A DNA stretch of 64,000 bases from Bradyrhizobium sp. CER78. GTDB lineage: Bacteria > Pseudomonadota > Alphaproteobacteria > Rhizobiales > Xanthobacteraceae. Shown here one piece after another: positions 7,917-15,982 of the stretch. Position 1 is the first letter of the stretch. The number at the start of each line of letters is the position of its first letter. Position numbers and translations under genes: made by a program. The notes below the pieces were generated by a model that was not told the origin of the DNA, ran no database searches, and worked only from the letters and a program-made list of their open reading frames with translations. Location: the NCBI RefSeq assembly GCF_029846235.1, contig NZ_JARVWP010000015.1:123716-187715 (forward strand), written 5' to 3'.

Positions 7917-9152
7917 TCAATCCTTGGCCGCCTGCTTGGCCGGTCCTGCTCCCACGATGTCGCCGAACAGCACCCAGGTCTTGCCGTCGAAACGGGCGAA
8001 GCGGCGTTCGGTGATCGCGGCGTAATCCTGCGGCGTGGTCTGGATGGTGATGCCCGGCAGCAGCATCGGCAGCTCGATGCCGCTGAGATTGGTGGCCTGC
8101 TTCAGCACGTTCTCCCGTGTGAGGTTGTCGCCGCAACGCTGCAGGATGATCGCGCCGAGCTGTGCCGTGGTGTAGCCGGTCACCGCGATCACGTCGTTCG
8201 GGTCCATGCCCGGCATATATTTGGCGACGAAGGCGAGGTAGTCGGTCATGCCCTTGTCGTTGGCCCAGGCCGGATCGTTCGGCGTCTTGTAGGAGGTCGT
8301 GGTCAGGATGCCGGTCGAAGCGTCGAGCCCCGCCGGCACCAGCACGCCGGCGATCGAATTCGCGGTCGAGCCGAGGAAGATCAGCGGCTTCCATCCGAGT
8401 TCGTGGATCTTGCGGATCGCCATCGAGGCGAACTTGTTCTGCGCGGCGATCAGGATCGTGTCGGCGCCCGAGGCTTTCAGGTTCACGATCTGCGAGTCAA
8501 TCGTCGGCTCGGTCGACTGATACATCGCCTCCTTGACGATCATCGTGTCGGCCTTGGCGCCGAGCCCTTCCTTCAGGCCGAGCACAAAATCCTTGCCGAT
8601 GTCGTCGGCCTGCAAGAGCACGCCGATCTTGGCATCCGGCTTCTCGCGCAGGACGTAGCGGGCGATGATCCGGGACTCGTTGACATAGGTCGGCGAGTAA
8701 GGCGTGGTCCAAGGGAATTGCTTCGGCTCGTTCCAGCGGGTGCCGCCGCTCTGCACCAGGAGTTGCGGGACGCCGTTGCTGTTGAGATATTTCTGGATCG
8801 CCGCGTTGGTCGGCGTGCCGAACGGCGCCATGATCGCGAGCACCTTGTCGTTCTCGACCAACGCGCGCGTCACCTCGACGGTCTTGGGCGGGCTATAGCC
8901 GTCGTCGCGGGTCAGGAGGTTGATGTGGCGGCCGTTGATGCCACCCTTTTCGTTCAGCATCGCAAAATAGGCGAGCATGGTCTTCGGGAAGCTCGCATAG
9001 ATCGACGCCGGCCCGCTGTAGGGCGCATTGGCGCCGAGCAAGATCTCGGTGTCGCTGACCCCCGGACCATATGCCTTCTGGGCGTTCGCTGTTCCGAGCG
9101 CAGCGGTGAGCGCGCACGCCCACACTGCAAACGTGACGATTGGCTTCCGCAT
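7917..9152 (-). CDS. LIV-type ABC transporter substrate-binding protein
   Basis: A 411-residue periplasmic binding protein of the Peripla_BP_6 (LivK/AmiC) family. The signal peptide ends near ANAQ; the mature start has GPGVSDTEILLGANAPYSGP, and DDGYSPPKTVE is present, all usual for bradyrhizobial SBPs that capture carboxylic or aromatic acids instead of leucine. It is the first gene of a minus-strand operon with the unknown protein and the thioesterase. A GGGAGGGGAAG sequence precedes the ATG. No permease is adjacent. It resembles the SBP at 34405 in several segments (SPPK, QKYLN), so both may share the LIV membrane complex encoded at 20.2-25.7 kb. Confidence 0.92.
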   Translation of the reverse strand: MRKPIVTFAVWACALTAALGTANAQKAYGPGVSDTEILLGANAPYSGPASIYASFPKTMLAYFAMLNEKGGINGRHINLLTRDDGYSPPKTVEVTRALVENDKVLAIMAPFGTPTNAAIQKYLNSNGVPQLLVQSGGTRWNEPKQFPWTTPYSPTYVNESRIIARYVLREKPDAKIGVLLQADDIGKDFVLGLKEGLGAKADTMIVKEAMYQSTEPTIDSQIVNLKASGADTILIAAQNKFASMAIRKIHELGWKPLIFLGSTANSIAGVLVPAGLDASTGILTTTSYKTPNDPAWANDKGMTDYLAFVAKYMPGMDPNDVIAVTGYTTAQLGAIILQRCGDNLTRENVLKQATNLSGIELPMLLPGITIQTTPQDYAAITERRFARFDGKTWVLFGDIVGAGPAKQAAKD

Positions 9153-9242
9153 CTTCCCCTCCCATGACGGCCCTCTTTTGCGGGGCTCGTTGATCCCGAC
9201 GGCGGCTGCCTTCCAGGCTTTACCCGCCGCGTTCGCTGTGCA

Positions 9243-9267
9243 ATAATAGACCGTCTGTCCGGATTAT
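9243..9267. promoter_or_regulatory. TetR-type operator candidate, copy 1
   Basis: ATAAT (9243-9247) and ATTAT (9263-9267) flank GACCGTCTGTCCGG. The core GACCGTCTGTCCGGATTAT aligns with the sites at 12588-12607 and 27130-27149. It sits between the divergent binding-protein gene (minus) and the acyl-CoA ligase gene (plus), so it could control both. Confidence 0.55.
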
Positions 9268-9356
9268 CAACTGGAATCTCCGGGCGGCGTTTTCGGCTTC
9301 ACGCATGACGGAAACATCCGCAGGCGTGGGCGACCGCACGAGGATGAGGAGGAAAC

Positions 9357-10910
9357 ATGAAGCTGACGCAGGCGCTCATCTCGGCGGTGCAGTTGCGCAA
9401 GGATTCACCGGGCACCATCCATGCCGGACGGTCGCGGAGCTGGAAGGAGATCGGCCGCCGTGTCGCCTGTGTCGCGGGCGGGCTGCGGCGGCTCGGCATC
9501 GAGCCCGGCGATCGCGTTGCCATCCTGGCGCACAACAGCGATCTCTATATCGAGGCGCTCTACGCGATCGCCTGGGCCGGTGCCGTCGCGGTGCCGCTCA
9601 ACACGCGCTGGGCGGCCGCGGAGAATGCCTATGCGATCGACGATTCCACGCCGAAATTACTGCTGGTCGACAAGGCCTTTGCCGAGATCGGCTCGGCGCT
9701 GCGAGGCGCGAAATCGCTCACCGCGATGGTCTATCTGGACGAGGGACAGGTCCCGGACGGCATGCAGGGCTATGATGAGCTGGTTGCGCACGCGCCGGTC
9801 GAAGATGCGTCCGGCGCCTACAACGATCTCGCCGGCATCTTCTACACCGGCGGCACCACGGGCTTTCCCAAGGGCGTGATGCTGTCGCATGCCAACATCA
9901 TCTACGAATCGCTGGTCTGGATCTACGCGCTCCGATTCCGCGAGGATACCCGATACCTGCACTCGGCCGGCATGTTCCATCTGGCGGGCACCTCGCCGAT
10001 GATCGCGCTGACCCTGGTCGGCGGCACCCATGTCACGATCCCGAAATTCGAGCCAGAGCTTGCGATGAAGACCATCGCCGAGCACAAGGTGGATTACTGC
10101 CTGTTCGTACCGACCATGCTCAACATGATGCTCAATCATCCGTCGTTCGGCACCTATGATCTGAGCAGCGTCAGGGATTGCGAGTATGGCGCCTCTCCGA
10201 TGCCCGATGCGCTGCTGGTCAAGCTGATGCGCGTGCTGCCGAGCTGGCGCTTCCATCAGGGCTACGGCATGACCGAGAGCGCGGCGCTGGCGACCATCCT
10301 GCCCTGGGAATACCACGCGCTGGAGGGACCGCTGGCGGGCAAGCGCAAATCGGCGGGACGAGCGGCACCGGGCGTCGAGATCCGCATCGTCGATCCCGCC
10401 GGCAACGAGGTGCCGCGCGGCACGGTAGGTGAGATCGCGATCCGCGGCGCCGGCGTGATGCTCGGCTATTGGCGCAAGCCGGAGGAAAGCGCGCGGGTGC
10501 TGCGCAACGGCTGGCTACACACCGGCGACGGCGCCTGGATGGACGAGGACGGTTTCGTCTATATCGTCGACCGCCTGAAGGACATGATCGTCTCCGGCGG
10601 CGAGAACGTCTATTCCGGCGAGGTGGAGAACGCGATCTTCCAGCATGAGCACGTCAAGGAATGCGCCGTCATCGCGGTGCCCGATCCGCAATGGGGCGAA
10701 GCCGTGCACGCCATCGTGGTGCCGAAGGACGGCGCGCGGCTCGATTCCGACATGGTGATCGCGCATTGCCGCACGCTGATCGCCGGCTACAAATGCCCGC
10801 GCTCGGTCGACATCCGTCTTGAACCGCTGCCGCTCACCGGCTCCGGCAAAATCATGAAGTCGGCGCTGCGCGAAGAGAAGTGGCAGGGCTATACGAGGTC
10901 GGTCAATTGA
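9357..10910 (+). CDS. Acyl-CoA ligase (AMP-binding, FadD-like)
   Basis: A 517-residue class I adenylate-forming enzyme that joins a carboxylic acid to CoA using ATP. The P-loop-like motif YTGGTTGFPKG lies near residue 163, the GYGMTES motif near 303, and the C-terminal DRLKDMIVSGGENVYSGEVE hinge near 405 to 425; the catalytic lysine is in TGSGKIMKS close to the end. GAGGAGGAAAC precedes the start. It is the first gene of a plus-strand unit; the phosphotransferase follows with overlapping stop and start. The acid substrate is unknown. Medium to long acyl or cyclic acids are possible given the neighbours. Confidence 0.93.
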   Translation: MKLTQALISAVQLRKDSPGTIHAGRSRSWKEIGRRVACVAGGLRRLGIEPGDRVAILAHNSDLYIEALYAIAWAGAVAVPLNTRWAAAENAYAIDDSTPKLLLVDKAFAEIGSALRGAKSLTAMVYLDEGQVPDGMQGYDELVAHAPVEDASGAYNDLAGIFYTGGTTGFPKGVMLSHANIIYESLVWIYALRFREDTRYLHSAGMFHLAGTSPMIALTLVGGTHVTIPKFEPELAMKTIAEHKVDYCLFVPTMLNMMLNHPSFGTYDLSSVRDCEYGASPMPDALLVKLMRVLPSWRFHQGYGMTESAALATILPWEYHALEGPLAGKRKSAGRAAPGVEIRIVDPAGNEVPRGTVGEIAIRGAGVMLGYWRKPEESARVLRNGWLHTGDGAWMDEDGFVYIVDRLKDMIVSGGENVYSGEVENAIFQHEHVKECAVIAVPDPQWGEAVHAIVVPKDGARLDSDMVIAHCRTLIAGYKCPRSVDIRLEPLPLTGSGKIMKSALREEKWQGYTRSVN

Positions 10911-11980
10911 TGCAGGAGGCTGCGAAACGATCCGACGATGTGCCGGGTGCGGTGCCGAACCTTGTTCGCCCGGCCGCGGTGAATGACGATGCGGTGCGGA
11001 CTGCGCTGGCGCAACACATGTCGCGGATATCCGGGAGCCGGACGGAGATCACGAGCTTCGGCCGCAAATCGTCGGGCTTCTCCTGGATCACCTATGCTTT
11101 CGTGGCGCGCGCTGATGCTGACGGAGACCGCAAGCTGATCCTGCGCGTCGGTCCGCCGAACGGACTGTTTGCGCCTTACTCGGTGCTGCCGCAGGTCTAC
11201 GCGCTGCAAGCGCTGGCTGGAAGTGGCGTTCCAGTTCCAGCGCTGGTCTCTTCCGCGCAGGATGGCGCCGAGATCGGCTTTCCCTTCTTTATCTGCGAGC
11301 ACATCGAGGGCGACGTTCCCGCGCCCTGGGCCGCGAGCGAACTCGATCCCGACCACAAGCGCGCGATCGCCCGGCAGTTCATCGAGATTCTCGCATCGCT
11401 GCACCGGATCGACCCGAGCGCAACGCCATTCGCATCGCTGCACCAGGGCGGCGAACGTGCCGAAGTCCGCGCAATCGCCGGCTGGCGTGCCTCCCTCGCG
11501 CGTCCGACAGCGCGTTATTATCCGTTGCTCGATTGGGGCGGCCGCTGGCTGCACGACAATTGCCCGCAGCCGCCGTGCCGCACCATCGTGCATGGCGACT
11601 ACCGGATCGGGAATTTCATCGAGCATAAGGGGCGGATCGCCGCCATTCTCGATTGGGAGCTGACTCATCTCGGCGATCCCCATGAGGATCTGGCCTGGGC
11701 GATGATGCCGACCTTCAACGCCAGGAGCCGGAAGCTCTATGGCGTGCTCGAGCGCGCCGAGGTGATCGATCTCTATCAGCGCATCTCCGGCATTGCGGTT
11801 TCGGACAGGAGCCTTGCCTTCTACGAGGCGTATGCGCTGTACCAGGCGGCGGCGATCCAGATGTGCGCCGTGCGCGCCTTCGAGGTCGATCGCTTCAACG
11901 ACATGCGGCTTGCGGTGATGGCAAGCCAGATGCCCTCGATCGTGCGGGCCTTCGAGCGCGCATTGGAGGCCGCGGCATGA
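10910..11980 (+). CDS. Phosphotransferase, APH/ACAD10-type (possible hydroxyacyl-CoA kinase)
   Basis: A kinase-fold protein of the aminoglycoside-phosphotransferase superfamily, subtype found fused or linked to acyl-CoA dehydrogenases (ACAD10/11, LvaA). The Brenner motif VHGDYRIGNF and the metal site ILDWELTHLGDPHEDLAW are intact. I chose the ATG at 10910, which overlaps the ligase stop (TGATG), giving 356 residues; a further in-frame ATG at 10880 would add ten residues inside the ligase gene. The next gene, a small protein, overlaps by four bases. In levulinate catabolism a kinase of this kind phosphorylates 4-hydroxyacyl-CoA with help from a small partner, so a similar step is plausible. 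Drug resistance is unlikely in this setting. Confidence 0.88.
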   Translation: MQEAAKRSDDVPGAVPNLVRPAAVNDDAVRTALAQHMSRISGSRTEITSFGRKSSGFSWITYAFVARADADGDRKLILRVGPPNGLFAPYSVLPQVYALQALAGSGVPVPALVSSAQDGAEIGFPFFICEHIEGDVPAPWAASELDPDHKRAIARQFIEILASLHRIDPSATPFASLHQGGERAEVRAIAGWRASLARPTARYYPLLDWGGRWLHDNCPQPPCRTIVHGDYRIGNFIEHKGRIAAILDWELTHLGDPHEDLAWAMMPTFNARSRKLYGVLERAEVIDLYQRISGIAVSDRSLAFYEAYALYQAAAIQMCAVRAFEVDRFNDMRLAVMASQMPSIVRAFERALEAAA

Positions 11981-12474
11981 GTGCATCCTTCGAGCGGTTG
12001 ATCGACGGCATCATCGATGCCCTGCAAAGCCATGTCGTGCCGAACAGCAGCGACGATTTCGTCCGCGGGCAGGTATTTTCAGCGATCTACGCCCTGAACG
12101 GCCTGAAGCTCGCCGCCGACTGGAAGGCGGGGCCGCTGCTCGAGCAGGTGCGCCTGCAGGACGAGACTTTTGCGGCAGTCAAGCGACTGGCCGACGGCAT
12201 GACGCATCCGGAGATCGCCGCGACGCCTCGCATTCACGGTGACGTGTCCGACGCTGCCGCGATCGAGGCGTTGCGCGACGATGGCGACCGGCAGCTGGGA
12301 CAGCTCCTGCTCTGGGCCAGCGGCGAGGGCGCGCGTGCAGCCGATCGCGATGCCGCGACCGAGATCGAGCGGCTGTTGCGGCGGGTGATCTGCGACCAGC
12401 TCAAGATCGAGCTCGCGACAACACCGAAGTCGATGCTGCAACAGATCGCGGGCGGTGACGGCGGCGCGGCGTAG
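11977..12474 (+). CDS. Small conserved protein paired with the phosphotransferase
   Basis: A 165-residue, apparently all-helical soluble protein with no family I can name with confidence. The ATG overlaps the stop of the phosphotransferase gene (ATGA), implying translational coupling and a fixed stoichiometry. The arrangement of a kinase-fold enzyme followed by a small helical protein is like LvaA-LvaB of levulinic acid catabolism, in which the small protein is needed for the kinase reaction. Motifs visible are FVRGQVFSAIYALNGLKLAA near residue 29 and RLLRRVICDQLKIELA near 130. Sequence relation to LvaB could not be tested here; the analogy rests on gene order. Confidence 0.8.
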   Translation: MSASFERLIDGIIDALQSHVVPNSSDDFVRGQVFSAIYALNGLKLAADWKAGPLLEQVRLQDETFAAVKRLADGMTHPEIAATPRIHGDVSDAAAIEALRDDGDRQLGQLLLWASGEGARAADRDAATEIERLLRRVICDQLKIELATTPKSMLQQIAGGDGGAA

Positions 12475-12587
12475 GGCTGAGGCGCACTGGCGACCACCGG
12501 GAATTGCATCTTTGCGCGCCGCTCCGGGATTGGCTGGGCGTTCGGAAAGAAGCTTGCCGCCCCGTCGAGCTCGTGCTATTAATTTAC

Positions 12588-12607
12588 CGAACGGTCGTTC
12601 GGATTAT
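12588..12607. promoter_or_regulatory. TetR-type operator candidate, copy 2
   Basis: CGAACGGTCGTTCGGATTAT, containing the near-perfect palindrome CCGAAC-GGTC-GTTCGG (12587-12602). It differs from the copy at 27130-27149 in only three of 20 bases. A partial second copy, TTGAACGATCGG, lies at 12611-12622. It is about 60 bases before the Rieske oxygenase start, in the promoter zone. Confidence 0.65.
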
Positions 12608-12665
12608 TATTTGAACGATCGGCAAAGGCACCCGCCAGCAAGCGGCCGGCGAGGGAGACGGAGCG

Positions 12666-13925
12666 ATGAACATGATGACCGGCGTCCCGCCTTGGGAGCG
12701 GCTGATCCGGCCCGACCGGGTGCACGGATCGCTCTACACCGACCCCGAGATCTTCGAAGCTGAGCTGAAGAACATCTGGTACCGGACCTGGGTCTATGTC
12801 GGTCACGAGAGCGAGGTGCCTGATGCCAACGACTACGTCGTCAAGTCGATCGGCCCGCAATCCGTGATCATGACGCGTGACGAGCAGGGCAAGGTCAATC
12901 TGCTGCTCAACCGCTGCTCGCATCGCGGCAACCAGGTCTGCTCCTTTGAGCGCGGCAATGCGCGCTCGTTCACCTGTCCGTTCCACTCCTGGACCTTTGC
13001 CAATGACGGCCGCCTGGTCGGCTATGCCTTCCCTGACGGCTACGAGGGGCAGGACAAGGCGCAGCTCGCGCTCGGGCGGGTGACGCGCGTCGAGTCCTAC
13101 CGCGGCTTCGTGTTCGGCTCGTTCGCGGCCGATGGTCCGACCTTGAAGGAGCATCTCGGTGGCGCCGCCGAGACCATCGACCGCCTGGTGCGCACCTCGC
13201 CGGAGGGCGAGGTCGAGATCACCGCGGGCTTCCTCAAGCATCGCGTCAAGGCGAATTGGAAGTTCATCCTGGAGAACGAGTGCGACGGCTATCACCCGGC
13301 CTTCGTGCACACCTCGATCTTCGGTGTCGCCGACAGCATGATCGGCAAGCTCTATGGCGGCGCGTCGACCGCGCTGACGCGCGACTACGGCAATGGCCAT
13401 ACCGAGATCGATTTGCGGCCCGAATTCCGCAAGCGCGATGCGCCGTTGAGCTGGTTCGGTACCAGTGAGGAGCGGCTGCCCGACTACACCGCGCGGATGA
13501 AGACGGCCTATGGCGACACCGCGGCGCGCGAGATCATGATCGACGGCACGCCGCATGTCATGATCTTCCCGAACCTGTTCATCGCCGAGATCCAGATGTT
13601 CGTGATCCAGCCGCTCGGCGTCGATGACAGCGTGCAGCACGTCACCGCGCTGCAATTCAAGGGCGCGCCCGATCTGAACCGCAGGCTGCGCCAGCAGACC
13701 ATGGGCTCGGTCGGCCCGGCCGGCTTCCTGCTCGCGGACGATTCCGAAATGTACGAGCGCTGCCACCGCGGCGTGTTGGCGCGCAATCCCGAGTGGATCT
13801 TCCTCGGCCGCGGCGAGAAGCGCCAGCGGCAGGACGAACTCGGTTTCACGGTCGGCCACGTCACCGACGAGGTGCCGTCGCGCGGCATCTGGACCCATTA
13901 TCGCAAGCTGATGGAGCCGGCCTGA
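12666..13925 (+). CDS. Rieske ring-hydroxylating oxygenase, large (alpha) subunit
   Basis: A 419-residue oxygenase alpha subunit that activates O2 at a mononuclear iron. The N-terminal Rieske domain has CSHRGNQVC...CPFHSW, fitting Cys-x-His-x17-Cys-x2-His for the 2Fe-2S cluster. The catalytic domain carries DGYHPAFVH, the Asp-x2-His-x4-His iron site, and a likely third carboxylate in LADDSE. The beta subunit follows immediately with a TGATG overlap, which makes this an alpha-beta type enzyme like benzoate or biphenyl dioxygenases. No ferredoxin or reductase gene is seen nearby. The substrate is probably a cyclic acid or its derivative; this is inference. Confidence 0.93.
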   Translation: MNMMTGVPPWERLIRPDRVHGSLYTDPEIFEAELKNIWYRTWVYVGHESEVPDANDYVVKSIGPQSVIMTRDEQGKVNLLLNRCSHRGNQVCSFERGNARSFTCPFHSWTFANDGRLVGYAFPDGYEGQDKAQLALGRVTRVESYRGFVFGSFAADGPTLKEHLGGAAETIDRLVRTSPEGEVEITAGFLKHRVKANWKFILENECDGYHPAFVHTSIFGVADSMIGKLYGGASTALTRDYGNGHTEIDLRPEFRKRDAPLSWFGTSEERLPDYTARMKTAYGDTAAREIMIDGTPHVMIFPNLFIAEIQMFVIQPLGVDDSVQHVTALQFKGAPDLNRRLRQQTMGSVGPAGFLLADDSEMYERCHRGVLARNPEWIFLGRGEKRQRQDELGFTVGHVTDEVPSRGIWTHYRKLMEPA

Positions 13926-14422
13926 TGCTGTCGCGCGAAAGCAGCGCCACCTTGATGAGCGCCATCACCGCCTTCCTCTATCGCGAGGCGCGATTGCAGG
14001 ACGAGCATCAATACGAGGCCTGGGAAAAGCTCTGGACCGACGACGGCGTCTACTGGGTGCCGGCCAACGGCGCCGACATCGACCCGGAGCGGCAGATGTC
14101 GATCATCTATGACAATCGCTCGCGGATTGCGCTGCGCGTCCGGCAGTTGATGACCGGCAAGCACTTCACCCAGACGCCGCAGTCGAACCTGCGCCGGCTG
14201 ATCTCCAACATCGAATTGATGGACGAGCAGCCTGACAATGGCGACATCGCGGTCGCCAGCAACAGCCTGATTTTCGAATCGAGCCTGCGCGACGACACGC
14301 TGTGGGCGGCGCGCAACGAATATCGGCTGCGTCATGTCGATGGCGAATTGCGGATGGCCAGCAAGAAGGTCATCCTCGTCAACAACGACAAGGCGATCTA
14401 CACGCTCTCGTTCCTGGTTTAG
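13925..14422 (+). CDS. Ring-hydroxylating oxygenase, small (beta) subunit
   Basis: A 165-residue SnoaL/NTF2-like protein of the aromatic-ring-hydroxylating dioxygenase beta family, a structural subunit of the alpha3-beta3 complex. The family pattern of an N-terminal helix followed by EAWEKLWTDDGVYWVPA (near residues 30-48) and NIELMDEQ is visible. The start codon overlaps the stop of the alpha subunit by one base; the longer ORF that begins inside the alpha gene was rejected for that reason. It is followed 13 bases later by an enoyl-CoA hydratase, so ring oxidation and CoA chemistry are co-expressed. Confidence 0.9.
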   Translation: MLSRESSATLMSAITAFLYREARLQDEHQYEAWEKLWTDDGVYWVPANGADIDPERQMSIIYDNRSRIALRVRQLMTGKHFTQTPQSNLRRLISNIELMDEQPDNGDIAVASNSLIFESSLRDDTLWAARNEYRLRHVDGELRMASKKVILVNNDKAIYTLSFLV

Positions 14423-14435
14423 GGAAGGTCTCGCC

Positions 14436-15230
14436 ATGATCGACAAGGGCCCCGTTCTGCTCGACATCACCGACGGCATTGCGCGGTTGCGGCTCAACCG
14501 TCCTGACGCGGCCAACGGCATGAGCGCCGAACTCTTGAGCGCGCTGTGCGACGCCATCATGGTGTGCCACGGCCATCCGGACCTGCGCGTCGTGCTGCTG
14601 AGCGGCGAGGGCACCAATTTCTGCGCGGGCGGTGATGTCCGCGCGTTTGCCTCCAAGGGCGAGAAGCTGCCGGACTATATCCGCCAGGCCACCGCCTATC
14701 TGCAGAATGCGGTGACCGGATTGCTGCGGCTGGAGGCGCCTGTTATCGCCTCGGTGCAGGGCTTCGCGGCCGGTGGCGGTGGCTTTGGCCTGGTCTGCGC
14801 CTCCGACATCGTGATCGCGGCGGAATCGGCAAAATTCCTTGCCGGCGCGACGCGGGTGGCGATGGCGCCGGATGCCGGCGTCTCGGTCACGCTGTCGCGG
14901 CTGGTCGGCCTGCGGCGGGCGATGTCGATCTTGCTCACCAATCCGGTGATCCCGGCCGCCGAAGCGTTGCAGATGGGCATCGTCACCAAAGTCGTGCCCG
15001 ATGATGAACTGGCCGATGCATCGCTGGCGCTGGCGCGTGAGCTTGCCGCCGGTGCGCCGAAGGCGCTGGCGGCGACCAAGCGGCTGGTCTGGGCCGGCAC
15101 CGGCACCAGCATCGAGCAATGCCTGTCGGAAGAGGCGCGCACGGTTGCCGAACTCTCGGGAATGGCCGACGCCCGCGAAGGGCTCGCCGCCGTGATCGAA
15201 CGGCGCAAACCAGTATTCACGGGACGCTGA
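14436..15230 (+). CDS. Enoyl-CoA hydratase/isomerase family protein
   Basis: A 264-residue crotonase-fold enzyme that hydrates, isomerises or cleaves CoA thioesters. The oxyanion-hole elements are NFCAGGDVRAFA (about 65-76) and the second is VQGFAAGGGFGLV with an AGGGG-type turn near 108-115. The usual second catalytic carboxylate position carries Asp in MAPDAGVSVTLSRLVG, which is closer to isomerase-like members than to classical hydratases. AGGGAAGG stands before the ATG. It sits between the Rieske beta subunit and an SDR, in the same transcription unit. Confidence 0.9.
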   Translation: MIDKGPVLLDITDGIARLRLNRPDAANGMSAELLSALCDAIMVCHGHPDLRVVLLSGEGTNFCAGGDVRAFASKGEKLPDYIRQATAYLQNAVTGLLRLEAPVIASVQGFAAGGGGFGLVCASDIVIAAESAKFLAGATRVAMAPDAGVSVTLSRLVGLRRAMSILLTNPVIPAAEALQMGIVTKVVPDDELADASLALARELAAGAPKALAATKRLVWAGTGTSIEQCLSEEARTVAELSGMADAREGLAAVIERRKPVFTGR

Positions 15231-15231
15231 G

Positions 15232-15981
15232 ATGGCGACCTTGCCATTCGGGCGTCTCGATGGCCGCCGCGCCTTCGTCTCCGGCGGCGCGCGTGGCATT
15301 GGTGCCGCGATTGTCCGTAGCTTTGCCGGCGCCGGCGCCAGGGTCGTGATCGCCGATCTCGATGTGGCCGCTGCCTCGGAGCTCGCGCGCGAGACGGGGG
15401 CTCACGTCGCAGGGCTCGACGTCAGCGATGCGACGGCGGTGCAAACCGTGATGGCGCAGGACGGCCCGTTCGACATCGTCGTTAACAATGCCGGCATCGA
15501 TCAGCACGCCTTCTTCACCGAGACCAGCGTGGAGGATTGGGCCCGGCTGATCGCGGTCAATCTCACCTCGGTCTTGGCCTGCACCCACGCCGCGTTGCCG
15601 GCGATGCAGGCGGCGCGCTTCGGGCGCATCATCAATGTCACATCGGAGGCGGCACGGCTCGGTTCCAAGGGCGGCGCGGTCTATTCCGCGGCCAAGGGCG
15701 GCGTAATCTCCTTCACCCGGAGCATCGCGCGCGAGAATGCACGCTATGGCATCACCGCGAATGCGATCGCGCCGGGACCGATCCGCACGCCGATGCTGGA
15801 GCAGGCGGTCGCGAAAGGCGGCGACAAGATACTGCAGGCGATGACCGGCGCGACGCTGCTCGGCCGCCTCGGCGAGCCGGAGGAGGTCGCGGCGGCCGCG
15901 CTGTTCCTGGCCTCCGACCAGGCCGCCTATATCACCGGCGAGACGCTCGGCGTGTCCGGCGGCATGGGCATCGGCGGCTGA
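15232..15981 (+). CDS. Short-chain dehydrogenase/reductase
   Basis: A 249-residue classical SDR using NAD(P). The cofactor motif GGARGIG is at 18-24, NNAG at 85-88, and the catalytic tetrad is Asn110, Ser138, Tyr151 and Lys155. The fingerprint of the C-terminal part (APGPIRTPML and GETLGVSGGMGIGG) is of the 3-oxoacyl-ACP/3-hydroxyacyl-CoA dehydrogenase kind. Asp42, at the end of strand 2, suggests NAD preference. Together with the hydratase just upstream it could oxidise a 3-hydroxyacyl-CoA, or the cis-diol made by the Rieske enzyme. The junction with the next gene repeats the TGAGATGGCGA spacing found before this gene. Confidence 0.91.
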   Translation: MATLPFGRLDGRRAFVSGGARGIGAAIVRSFAGAGARVVIADLDVAAASELARETGAHVAGLDVSDATAVQTVMAQDGPFDIVVNNAGIDQHAFFTETSVEDWARLIAVNLTSVLACTHAALPAMQAARFGRIINVTSEAARLGSKGGAVYSAAKGGVISFTRSIARENARYGITANAIAPGPIRTPMLEQAVAKGGDKILQAMTGATLLGRLGEPEEVAAAALFLASDQAAYITGETLGVSGGMGIGG

Positions 15982-15982
15982 G

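Noticed and set aside
9357..9420. Possible earlier start at 9305 in another frame for the ligase
   Set aside because: The ATG at 9357 is in the ligase frame, follows GAGGAGGAAAC and gives the normal ligase N-terminus.
10910..11980. Antibiotic-resistance interpretation of the phosphotransferase
   Set aside because: The subtype and setting (acyl-CoA ligase, acyl-CoA dehydrogenase, coupled small protein) are those of metabolic APH-fold kinases.
12579..13898. A 439-residue minus-strand ORF
   Set aside because: Antisense to the Rieske alpha subunit gene. The sense gene has both metal sites intact.
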